This document shows positions 45,158 through 56,600 of a stretch of 64,000 nt of DNA, in pieces. The notes under the pieces are model-generated. The model worked only from the letters and a program-made list of their open reading frames with translations, ran no database searches and was not told the origin of the DNA. The DNA comes from Saccharomyces paradoxus (taxonomy: Eukaryota; Ascomycota; Saccharomycetes; Saccharomycetales; Saccharomycetaceae): the NCBI RefSeq assembly GCF_002079055.1, contig NC_047490.1, forward strand, positions 1,240,001-1,304,000, written 5' to 3'. The position numbers and the translations under genes are program-made. Within the stretch, counting starts at the first letter, position 1; each line of letters begins with the position of its first letter.

Positions 45158-45580
45158 ATGTATACAAAAGAGTACTACTGGTTTTCACAATATATGATAA
45201 TAACAAGCACTTTGGTGCTCACCATAATATGGTCAATCTTACCATCGTCGCTGGGTGAGGCTGCACCAAAGCAGTTTATTGACACGATATTAGATATTTT
45301 CCCACAGAGAAGATGGATTGTAACCTTGGAGAGCATTATGTTAATGGGTATGCTGTGTACATACACTGGCCTTTTGATGTACAATGAAGACACCTTAACG
45401 CCACCGCTAGATTCTCTATCCACAGTAACGGATGCCGGTGGTCAACTTGTAATAGAGGACGACCCCGACGTGTTCCTCAAGAAATGGGCATTTAAGGAAA
45501 CTAGCGGTATTTATGATCTTCCCCTGATGGATGCCTGCCAACTTCTTTACCTATACGATAACGAAGATACCAACACATAG
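45158..45580 (+). CDS. GPI19: GPI-GlcNAc transferase subunit (PIG-P)
   Basis: Gpi19 is a subunit of the complex that makes GlcNAc-phosphatidylinositol, the first step of GPI anchor synthesis, on the ER membrane. I start at MYTKEYYWFSQYMII (45158), giving the 140 residues of the S. cerevisiae protein; an in-frame ATG 30 codons earlier (45068) is less likely. The PIG-P pattern is visible: two membrane helices (about 12-33 and 58-76) and a conserved C-terminal end with LPLMDACQLLYLYD. Confidence 0.93.
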   Translation: MYTKEYYWFSQYMIITSTLVLTIIWSILPSSLGEAAPKQFIDTILDIFPQRRWIVTLESIMLMGMLCTYTGLLMYNEDTLTPPLDSLSTVTDAGGQLVIEDDPDVFLKKWAFKETSGIYDLPLMDACQLLYLYDNEDTNT

Positions 45581-46076
45581 CGTTTCTCAGCACCTGTCCA
45601 GATAGATAATATCACAATCCCAAAGTCCCAGTAAATGCATGTGCAAGATGACATGCAAACTCATTGCGGAAACAGCACCCCGGAGCGATTGGCATTTGTG
45701 CTCTAATAGTTGCTCTACCATTGTTGTTCATTGACTTTTCCGGTCACGTGTGACTCAATTCAAGTCACGTGGAAATGGCCTTCACATTGGTAATTCATCT
45801 TGTACATCTTCACCAAGCCTGCATAAAGGCATAATAGGCTACTGCAATGTATGCACTTAGTAGTATTGTTATATGCTGGGGCTATATTGCTTCATCGTTT
45901 TGTGGCTATTCTCGTATTGAGTAGGCCACCCCCATACACATTTTCCGGTGACTGCGGGAGATAAGTGAAAGACGAAATGAATATTCAAAAGATATATATA
46001 ATAATGCAGGAGGCCAAGGAACAACTAGAGATGTACGAGGGTCATGATAGAGGCAAAACAACGCTTAAGTAGGACG
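45581..46076. promoter_or_regulatory. THI74 upstream region with CACGTG / Gcn4 / CACGTG cluster
   Basis: Within 27 bp are TCACGTG (CACGTG 45745-45750), GTGACTCA (45750-45757, an exact Gcn4 site) and TCACGTG again (CACGTG 45766-45771). The CACGTG cores suit Cbf1 or Pho4. The cluster is about 310 bp upstream of the THI74 start and 165 bp after the GPI19 stop. Motifs are read directly; the factors are inferred. Confidence 0.65.
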
Positions 46077-47189
46077 ATGAATCGCGTTGGTATAGACGTA
46101 GACCACATGGTAGGGATACTGCTATTAGCTGTAGTGGTGGTGTTTTGGGTTGGCGCTTCGTGTTTAACCAATGAATTGTTCGAGACAAATGCGTACAATA
46201 AACCTTTCTTCCTTACTTACCTAAATATATCGTTGTTTGCTCTTTATTTGGCGCCAGATTTATGGAGGATAATCCAGTTGAGAAGGAAGTCCTTGCACGA
46301 ACGGACAGATCGTACATTACCTATTCAGACGCAAGAATCTTTTTCAGAGCTCTTACCTTTGATAAATTCCGGTTCTTCTAATTCTTCTAATTCTTCTTCG
46401 TTAGTGGACATGAGAGTGAAAGATACAATGAGATTGAGCGTACTATTTTGTGTCTTGTGGTTCGTGGCAAATTTGGCGGCTAACTCTGCTTTGTCGTATA
46501 CCACAGTAGCTTCATCAACAATTCTTTCTTCGACGTCTTCATTTTTTACTTTATTTCTTGCTACTAGTCTGGGAATAGAAACTTTTTCGATGAAAAAATT
46601 GCTGGGGTTATTTGTGTCTTTGTTTGGGATTATCTTGATTGTGATGCAATCCTCGAAGCAACAGGATTCTGTGAGTGCTTCTTCCTTTTTGGTAGGTAAC
46701 ACTTTAGCACTGTTAGGGTCATTCGGTTACAGTGTTTATACCACTCTTTTGAAATATGAAATATCATCTAAAGGCCTCCAGCTAGACATTCAGATGTTCC
46801 TAGGTTATGTTGGTATCTTCACGTTTCTGTTATTTTGGCCGGTTTTAATAATTTTGGATATAACACATTTGGAAACTTTTGAGCTACCAAGTGACCCCCG
46901 CATTTTTTTTCTGGTCATGTTGAATTGCATCATTATCTTTGTCAGTGATTTTTTTTGGTGTAAAGCCCTCATTTTGACATCTCCTTTGGTGGTTACCATT
47001 GGTTTAACATTTACTATCCCGTTAGCTATGTTTGCTGATTTTGTATGGCAAAACGCATCTTTTACACCTTGGTATATCGTTGGCGTTTTCTTCATTTTTA
47101 TCTCATTCTTACTAGTTAACCATCGGGGAGAATCTGCGGTTGAAAAGAGGTGTACTACCGTTGAAAAAGAACCCATCTTAGATCCCTGA
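46077..47189 (+). CDS. THI74: DMT-superfamily membrane transporter, thiamine-repressed
   Basis: Thi74 is a mitochondrial-associated membrane transporter of the EamA/DMT type, repressible by thiamine in S. cerevisiae; its substrate is unproven. I start at MNRVGIDVDHMVG (46077), giving 370 residues as in S. cerevisiae; an ATG 11 codons upstream is the alternative. About ten hydrophobic helices are visible. The family signature ANSALSYTTVASSTILSSTSSFFTL lies near 137-161 and its second-half counterpart in SDFFWCKALILTSPLVVTIGL. The nearby E-box/Gcn4 cluster hints at nutrient control. Confidence 0.93.
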   Translation: MNRVGIDVDHMVGILLLAVVVVFWVGASCLTNELFETNAYNKPFFLTYLNISLFALYLAPDLWRIIQLRRKSLHERTDRTLPIQTQESFSELLPLINSGSSNSSNSSSLVDMRVKDTMRLSVLFCVLWFVANLAANSALSYTTVASSTILSSTSSFFTLFLATSLGIETFSMKKLLGLFVSLFGIILIVMQSSKQQDSVSASSFLVGNTLALLGSFGYSVYTTLLKYEISSKGLQLDIQMFLGYVGIFTFLLFWPVLIILDITHLETFELPSDPRIFFLVMLNCIIIFVSDFFWCKALILTSPLVVTIGLTFTIPLAMFADFVWQNASFTPWYIVGVFFIFISFLLVNHRGESAVEKRCTTVEKEPILDP

Positions 47190-47474
47190 TGTGATAATTT
47201 TTTTTTTTATGCAACTTTGCATATAATATAATTATATGTTTCCAATTTTATATATTCAAAAGTAAATGTCTATCAATGCCCTGTCTGTCTTTATTATTTT
47301 TTTTTTGTATAATATATATCTTCGAAAGGTTTAAAAGGAAAAGTAAAACAAATAAAAAAGGTTCTAGAAAATGATCTAAACCGGGCAGAAGAAAGTCGAG
47401 GGAGAAAGGATATATTTAGGCTTGGAAGAGGAGAGCTACTAAACATTTCTACAAAGTGCTTCTTCTTTGCATAG

Positions 47475-48518
47475 ATGACGACTTTATTACAGCTCTTGTC
47501 AAACTATTATAAGGCTAAATTGGATTCAGAACGAATATACAATGAATACGTTCAATCGCAGTATGAGTTTGCATCTTTAGACGAGTTGAATAACAATAAA
47601 GGTGATGCAAAGAAGGTGGTTGATGAGACATTATTTTTACAGAGACAAATTGCCCAACTGAATAAGCAGTTACAACTTTCATTTCAAGAGAATGAAAAAC
47701 TATTAAACGTACAGAAGAATCAAAAAGCTTTATATCAAAGTAAGTTATCCAGTAAGGATGCACTCATTGATGGTTTGAAAATCAGATTGAAAGTTGGGCA
47801 GATACCTCTAGATAAACATAATAGGGAAAGGACACCCCCAACAGGCTCAGATGGACAACAGCACACGTTAAGAGCGGCACATACATCAAAACCTACAATT
47901 CATCTTCTTTCGCCAATTGTAAATCGTGATAAGCCTAACAATCAAACGAACAACCGGGGCGGTAATGATCCTGACTCACCTACACAAAGAAGATCAAAAG
48001 GGTTGAGATCTTTATTGAGCTCGGGTAAAAATACAATATTTGATTCAATATCCAAAAATCTCGACGACGAGATTAATGAAAATGGGCCCATTAGAAATGA
48101 TATCACATCTTCCAAGACAGCTGGTAAATCACCATCAGTATCATTAGTGCTTCGAAAACCCTCAGAACTACGTGACGAAAGGAACGATATAGTGTTAAAA
48201 GAACACATACTGCGTCCAAAAGATGATCGGGATATTATGTCATCCAGAAAACTGGATAACATCGAGCTATCAAGTATCGGCGACTCTACAATAGTGACAT
48301 CAAGAAGCTCTACTACCCATGCAAACGACATCTTAGGAAATGAAGACGACAATCATGGAATCACAAAGCTGAAAAGAGTTAACATGTTGACCAGCTCTCC
48401 AGTCAGAAGTGACTCTACTACAAAAAAAAAAAGGAAACTCGCAAGGCAACGAATCACCACTTTACCCAATTCAGATGAAGAATTGAGTAATAATTTAAAT
48501 GTTGATGAGTACGTGTGA
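47475..48518 (+). CDS. LRS4: Monopolin subunit, rDNA cohibin
   Basis: Lrs4 pairs with Csm1 to form the V-shaped monopolin/cohibin complex. It acts at meiosis I kinetochores and in rDNA silencing at the nuclear envelope. The 347 residues equal the S. cerevisiae length. Residues about 5-100 form the coiled coil that dimerises and binds Csm1 (for example TLFLQRQIAQLNKQLQLSFQ). The remainder is polar and Ser-rich, with a basic patch KKKRKLARQR near 315-325 that may be a nuclear signal. DOT1, another silencing gene, lies 2 kb away. Confidence 0.95.
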   Translation: MTTLLQLLSNYYKAKLDSERIYNEYVQSQYEFASLDELNNNKGDAKKVVDETLFLQRQIAQLNKQLQLSFQENEKLLNVQKNQKALYQSKLSSKDALIDGLKIRLKVGQIPLDKHNRERTPPTGSDGQQHTLRAAHTSKPTIHLLSPIVNRDKPNNQTNNRGGNDPDSPTQRRSKGLRSLLSSGKNTIFDSISKNLDDEINENGPIRNDITSSKTAGKSPSVSLVLRKPSELRDERNDIVLKEHILRPKDDRDIMSSRKLDNIELSSIGDSTIVTSRSSTTHANDILGNEDDNHGITKLKRVNMLTSSPVRSDSTTKKKRKLARQRITTLPNSDEELSNNLNVDEYV

Positions 48519-48598
48519 ACAATGATTTATCCATATTTCAGCCCTTTTCTCCCCCTTTTACATACCAACAGTTTAGCATTTTTTTTTTACATAAATTA

Positions 48599-50005
48599 CT
48601 ATAAATTCTGCCTTAGGCCGCTTAGCTTATATTTTAAATCTCTCCACTTGGCTGTTTGAGGTACCCAATCGTCATATTCTTGATAGAGCTGGTTCAGTTC
48701 TTCACTGGACAAGTGCAACCTAGCTTCTTCGATGAGACCTTTCATGCACCAAGGCAAATGAAATGGATTTCTGCCAATCTTGTTCAATTCGAATGGCGTA
48801 GCCTTGATGTTTTGTTGTCTTCCTTGCCTACCCAATGTTTCTAGCGTAAAAGTTATCCCCATCTTGTAAACTTTACTGTCTTCGTAAACAATAGAATGCC
48901 CATCACTTAAAATCGGTCCCATAAAAAATTGACTCAGTTCTTTTATCATGGCATGGTCAGAGTATCCTAAATTAATTAGTTTTACTGATATTTCAATAAC
49001 ATGAACAAGAAAGACTGGGTATTGGCGCCCTTTGTCAGGCACATATAAGGCTCTAAAAATATTCGGGTGTTGCAAGAAAATGCACAATGAAGAATAAAGA
49101 GGCACCACTTGATCGTTCAACGAGCCAATCATGGAAATCTTGACATCTGCATTGACCAGAACATTCAGTCCTGTTAAGAATTGTTGAGATAATTCAGAAT
49201 TGCGACTTTGAAACTCAAACAACTCACGTAACGAGGGCCTTTCAAGACTTTGGTATAGTTTGACTATTTTGCTCTCAAATAATCCAAGTGAAGGACCATT
49301 CGTTAAACCCGCCATGCATATTAAACCGATATGCTTCCTACAAGTTTCGTTTATGAATCCACCTTGTTCGTCATAAACATCTCTTTCTTTATCTAACTGG
49401 ACAATGCCGTTGGATATCAAATATGACAACAGTAATACTGAAACAGGACATCCTTGTGAATGTGCTACAAAAAGAATAATATCAGCACTGTTCATTTCTT
49501 CTTTCCAATTTTTTAGTAAACCAACAAAATATTCCACCCTTTCCATGACGCAACCGCTCCTCTGTAGGGGGATTTTCCCTACTTGAATTGGAATATTTAA
49601 ATTTTGAAAATAATCATGGACAGTAAGCTCTGCTTCCTCGATAAACTTCCAGGATGTACCCCTTGGAGATCCAATCAAGTTCCTAACGATTCTTTTAGGA
49701 AAGAAGCCGTGGATGCCCACAAGCAGGATTTTCAGAGGCACAGTATTTTGATGCGTTTTTTCACGTAATTGAAATTTTGGATTGTATATAAATGAGTGCG
49801 TTTGGTTCTTATTAGATATACGTAGTGACCTCTTGACGGATTGCCAAAAATCCCATTCAGGAAAGATATTCAGGGAAGGCGTTATTATACCGTCCTCGCT
49901 GTTCCGCCGTTCTCTATTCGTTTCCACCTGAAAACTAGAGTATGGAATAAATACATTTCTTGGAGACCTGGTATTTTTCAGTTTGTCTAGTTTCTGGTAA
50001 TACAT
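48599..50005 (-). CDS. Alpha/beta-hydrolase-like protein, not in the S. cerevisiae gene series
   Basis: This intact 468-codon gene lies between LRS4 (YDR439W) and DOT1 (YDR440W), where the consecutive S. cerevisiae names leave no room for an annotated gene. I see a serine-hydrolase layout: a strand plus oxyanion-type turn KILLVGIHGFFP (92-103), the nucleophile elbow LFVAHSQGCP with S183, a candidate acid D298 in GSLNDQVVP, and a candidate His at H351 (YSDHAM) or H370. There is no signal peptide or clear membrane helix. The lengthy frame and these motifs in order argue that it is real and functional. The family appears to be fungal lipase/esterase-like; the substrate is unknown. I suspect a distant relative in S. 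cerevisiae (possibly YJR098C) but cannot verify it. Confidence 0.8.
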   Translation of the reverse strand: MYYQKLDKLKNTRSPRNVFIPYSSFQVETNRERRNSEDGIITPSLNIFPEWDFWQSVKRSLRISNKNQTHSFIYNPKFQLREKTHQNTVPLKILLVGIHGFFPKRIVRNLIGSPRGTSWKFIEEAELTVHDYFQNLNIPIQVGKIPLQRSGCVMERVEYFVGLLKNWKEEMNSADIILFVAHSQGCPVSVLLLSYLISNGIVQLDKERDVYDEQGGFINETCRKHIGLICMAGLTNGPSLGLFESKIVKLYQSLERPSLRELFEFQSRNSELSQQFLTGLNVLVNADVKISMIGSLNDQVVPLYSSLCIFLQHPNIFRALYVPDKGRQYPVFLVHVIEISVKLINLGYSDHAMIKELSQFFMGPILSDGHSIVYEDSKVYKMGITFTLETLGRQGRQQNIKATPFELNKIGRNPFHLPWCMKGLIEEARLHLSSEELNQLYQEYDDWVPQTAKWRDLKYKLSGLRQNL

Positions 50006-52232
<2,227 letters not shown>

Positions 52233-52500
52233 GGCACTTCGAAAAGCTTTTAATGATGAGTATGAATAACTAAGTAGAAAATAATATGTACACAAGTGTA
52301 ACTTATAAAAATGAAAAGATGAAGAACAGAGGGAATAAGAGTAAGTAGTAATATGAGTTAAAAGGAGGATAAGGTGCCGTTGAACAGTTACCTAAAAAGT
52401 AAAGAACCAGTCTATGTTAAGAAAAGAAATTGAAGCTAAAAAGCAAGCGATATGCGAAGAAGAAGAAAATAATTGAAGGAAGCGGAGGATAAAACTGAAA

Positions 52501-53046
52501 TCAGGAGTGCAATATAGAAAAGATAGGGGCAGTTAATTTTTCTTCACCATGTAAACTATCTAACACTAGCACGAAGTCATATTCCAGAATATGAGCACCC
52601 ACTCGTTCGATAAGGTCGCCCGCGGCAGATGCCGAACCGCCGGTGGCGAGAACATCATCCACGACAATTACGTTAGAATCAAAGGGAATGGCTTCAACTT
52701 GCATTTCGAAGACTTCTTCATGATCTAATTTTGTGAACGTTATTGCAGCACACTCACCCGGTAATTTTCCGGCCCTTCTTATTGGCACAAATCCAACGCC
52801 TAGTGCCAATGCTAGAGATGGCCCAAACAAAAGTCCTCTGGCTTCTATACCCGCGATAAAATCGATTTTTTCTTTTCCGAACTTTTCTTCTAAATGTGCT
52901 TTGAACGTATCTATCAACTTTTTGAATAGCATGGGGTTTCCAATAATGGGTAAAAAATCCTCAAATTGCTCGCCCTTTATGGGAAAGTCAGTGAACTGCC
53001 TAAATGCACCTTTTATCTCCTTTGTATAGGATTCAGAAACAGACAT
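52501..53046 (-). CDS. APT2: Adenine phosphoribosyltransferase-like protein 2
   Basis: This is a paralogue of APT1, which salvages adenine to AMP using PRPP; in S. cerevisiae Apt2 shows little or no activity. I start at MSVSESYTKEIKG (53046), giving the usual 181 residues; an ATG four codons upstream is the alternative. The PRPP-binding motif is intact as VIVVDDVLATGGSASAAG, with serine in place of the more common threonine after GG. The adenine-site segment IAGIEARGLLFGP is also conserved. The strict conservation of the core suggests selection on the fold even if catalysis is weak. Confidence 0.94.
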   Translation of the reverse strand: MSVSESYTKEIKGAFRQFTDFPIKGEQFEDFLPIIGNPMLFKKLIDTFKAHLEEKFGKEKIDFIAGIEARGLLFGPSLALALGVGFVPIRRAGKLPGECAAITFTKLDHEEVFEMQVEAIPFDSNVIVVDDVLATGGSASAAGDLIERVGAHILEYDFVLVLDSLHGEEKLTAPIFSILHS

Positions 53047-53659
53047 AGTGAAAGGCAAACAGACAATTGAGCAAGCATATACAGACGCACTCTGTTTTTT
53101 AAGCGGTGAAAATTATCTGAACGATTAGTATGGGCGGGTGCAAAATCTGTTTTAACACCCCAAGAAGTGTACGTGTATATATATATATATATTTATTCTT
53201 GTATTTTTACAAGTCGAGCTGTGCTCAAGCTTCCTACAATGTAAGAACTACTTGCTGATCGAAAGCTTCAACAATTTTCCATCGCAGAGACGAAAAAATT
53301 GGAAAAAAAAAATAAAAAGAAAAAATTGAAAAAGAATCGCGACCTCCGATTACATAACCTTATACAGAACTATGATACCATTCTTGACATCATTAACACG
53401 CCATCGCAAGCCCACGTGGCCCTTTTGCGTGCCTTAAATTACAGCCTTAAACGCAATCTCACTCGCGTTCTGTGGAAATTGTCTCGGACTACGCGCTGGG
53501 ATGCATGACCATTGAAACCACCGTACCGCCCCGCTTCCGGTTTTTCTTTCATAAATCCGACTGGAGAAATAGACTTCTGGGTTTACGCCCCAGGATAATA
53601 CTAAAACCAAAACTGGAAAATTGGGCCAAAAATGGACAGGGAAACGTTGCTGGAAAAGC
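53047..53659. other. Intergenic region APT2-SSN2
   Basis: This 613-bp gap holds the APT2 promoter and SSN2 3' region. It contains a TA dinucleotide run near 53178-53191, an A-rich tract at 53299-53333 and a CACGTG at 53413-53418 within GCCCACGTGGCC. Small plus-strand frames, including the position of dubious YDR442W, show no family and are not called. Confidence 0.4.
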
Positions 53660-56600
53660 TTATTTATCCAAGAGAGTAATTGATGAAGAAGGGGCGGTAT
53701 GACCAGTGGCGGTGGTAGTATTAGCAATTTTGACTCTGGTGTGCACAAGAGTGTTCATCATTTTTTTCACGGCTAGGATATGCCATGGGATGTGACCATC
53801 TGCGCCATCAGAGAGGCCGTACCACACGTTTAGGGCAGCTAGATTGCGAAACTCTTCTAGGATGGTTTCCAGCAATTGCGTGCTATCAGAATGTGGACAG
53901 TTCAGGAGGTTGACTGCGAATTTGTCCCAAACGGTATCGCCGTCGCATTTCTTGAATTTGATCAAGGCACCACTCCTGATAGCACAGCGATGCTGTGAAT
54001 GCGCCAGAGGAAATGGGTGCTGGAATACTACACCATGGATGTCCTGGTCTATGTCCCTTATTTCATAGTCGTCTAATCTGGTCATATCCATGCGCCCTCC
54101 AAACCTGGTATCTTTGTAGATCGGCTTGAAGCTAGGATATAATTTATCCTCATCAATGAATGAGATTTTAGAGTTGTCATCAACGCATACCACAGCAAGA
54201 TGTATATTTCTGCCGGATAGTCTTCTCCAATTCATTAATTCGTCATCTGGTAGTATGCCATTCAATCTAGTTAAAATTAGACATATTTTTCCGTATTTTT
54301 TAGACGCCAAATTTAGAGCCATATTCCATATTTGGTTACATGCGTCGTCAAATTTTCCCCTGGAATTCCCGACGTACCAGGTTTTCGTCATACTGCCCTG
54401 CCCATAGCTATCTGACAGAGCTGCAAAAACCCACTCTTTATCTACACTACGCGAATACGCCAAGTGGATGTACGAGTCATAATAGATTATAGAAGATGAT
54501 CCTGTACTGTTATTCTGCTGTTGCTGCTGTTGCTGCTGTTGCTTTTGCTGTTGCTGCATGGTTCTGAAATTTACTTTTTCTGGTAAAGTATGCGCAATGT
54601 GAGTGAACTTTATGGACTTTGGCGGTAACATGTTATATATAGAAATTGCTACATCAACATACTGATCCACTGTCACCAGTGCATTTCTAATAAAGTCCAT
54701 AGGAATAACTTTCAAAAATAGTTCAATGTTGGGCATCTTGGCACAAACTTCGTTCCTGATCACTTGGAAAATGTTCGCCTTGTCCACTAATTCGGTCAGA
54801 GTTGCATTATTCAAGGGTAATATTATCAATATTGGTGGTACACTTTTGATGGAGTTCTTATTATTAGAACAGTATGAAACAATCTGTGCAGCTAGCAATA
54901 ATAACTTATTTTTATCGAATGTCTTTAAATACATTAGTCCGGGTGGATCTTCATTGGTTAGTTTAAGCAGCTCGCAAAACCCTAATTCTTGATTAATATA
55001 TGTTTGAGATAGAGTTGGTGCAAATGACAGACAATCTTCTTTGAAAGATGAGCTCAATAATAAAGATTTGAAGTTTTTTATGCCGTTTGGGGGGCGGAAA
55101 TTGAGAAACTTAATAAATGGTTGAGAGTCATGTTTAACTTTGATTAGTTCGTGATGTTTCTTCACAAAAACGTACGGCTGCTTCATATTGTAGAATTTGG
55201 AGATCGTATCATTGCCGTTTAACCTATCGAAAGTGGAAAATAACTGCAACATCGTAGTTGTTACTAAACCTTCTTGGCAATCTTTCACTCCTTTATAAGC
55301 AATCTTCGGGATTCCTAGGTTTCCCAAAATATTATAGTCAGTGACCACTTGTTCCGCAATTAAATCTAGAATATCTTGTTCCTTTTCTGATATCGTAACA
55401 ACTGGAGTAGGCGTAATGAAAATGTCCGGTATAGACGCTAGCGGCATGTGTCTCAATAGAAAGGGTAAGCTACTTGATGATTCAATGGGTAAATTGGAGT
55501 CCGCCGGTGTAAATTCAGGGATCCCGCTCTTGTCTTTTGGTAGGTTAGAAATTTCTGAATTTACCGTATTCGACGCAAATTCGGACGGATTACTGGTGAC
55601 ATTGTTATCTTCGAGGGCCAACTTCATATTGGTTTCTATGGGTTGAATAGATGAATCAACAGTCTTTAGTGGTGACTCCGTCTGTGGTATATCATTTTGA
55701 GGAATCTTCCAAATAGAATTAAATCCCTCCTTGTTTCCAACGATGTTAGCATCGTTTCCCGAATTGAAATTTTCTTGCTTTATGATTGAATCTTGTAGAC
55801 TTGGGATCGAAGAATAATTTATGTATTGGGGCTCATGAATATTATTATTGGCACTGATGTTATCGGAAATCTTAATGTCGTCGCGAACGTTCAATGACTT
55901 GAGGTCCTCATCACTGCTACCATTCTCTTCTTCATCATCCTCTTCTTCTTCAGAGCTAGAAAGATCTGCTGTGGAAATATCAAAGTTCAATGCTTCCTCC
56001 TTTTGTAACGGACTAAACGAAAATTTCCCTCCGGATTTGTATTTATTATCAACATTGTTCTCTATTATAGGGTTAAAATTCAGCGGAGCGAACACACTTT
56101 TACGTCTATCGCGAGGTGTTTCTACAGGAAGTGGCGCACCCGGGTCCATATATAACGGACTAGTGGGCAATGTCATTTCATCTATCGGAATATCCAAATA
56201 CTTTCTCTTTCCATTTATTTTTTTTGTTGTTCCGCTCATTGTACGAATATTTGGTTTCTCAGATGGCGGAAAAAATGGCATATCTTTACCAAGATCAGAA
56301 CGCATTTCCTTGTTATTACTGTCAATGCTTTTATTATTATTGTTTTCTTCTTCATCAGACATTTCGAACATATCTTCGGTAATTTCATCAGATATACTTT
56401 TGTTGGATTCATTTGCAGAATTCGATTTATTGCTATCGCCAAATAAATCCTCGTCCTCATCCTCACCAAACAATTCTTTATCTACCATAGAGTCACTTTT
56501 ATCACTTGACAAATTTTCGGTTTGTTCTTGTTGTTCCAGTGTTCCCTCTTTATTAGGAATAGTGTCTACGCTTCCTGTCTTGCTCACAGAATTATTAATC

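Noticed and set aside
53299-53702. Small plus-strand frames near the SSN2 3' end
   Set aside because: Lys-rich translation of an A-rich tract and antisense overlap with SSN2; position of dubious YDR442W.
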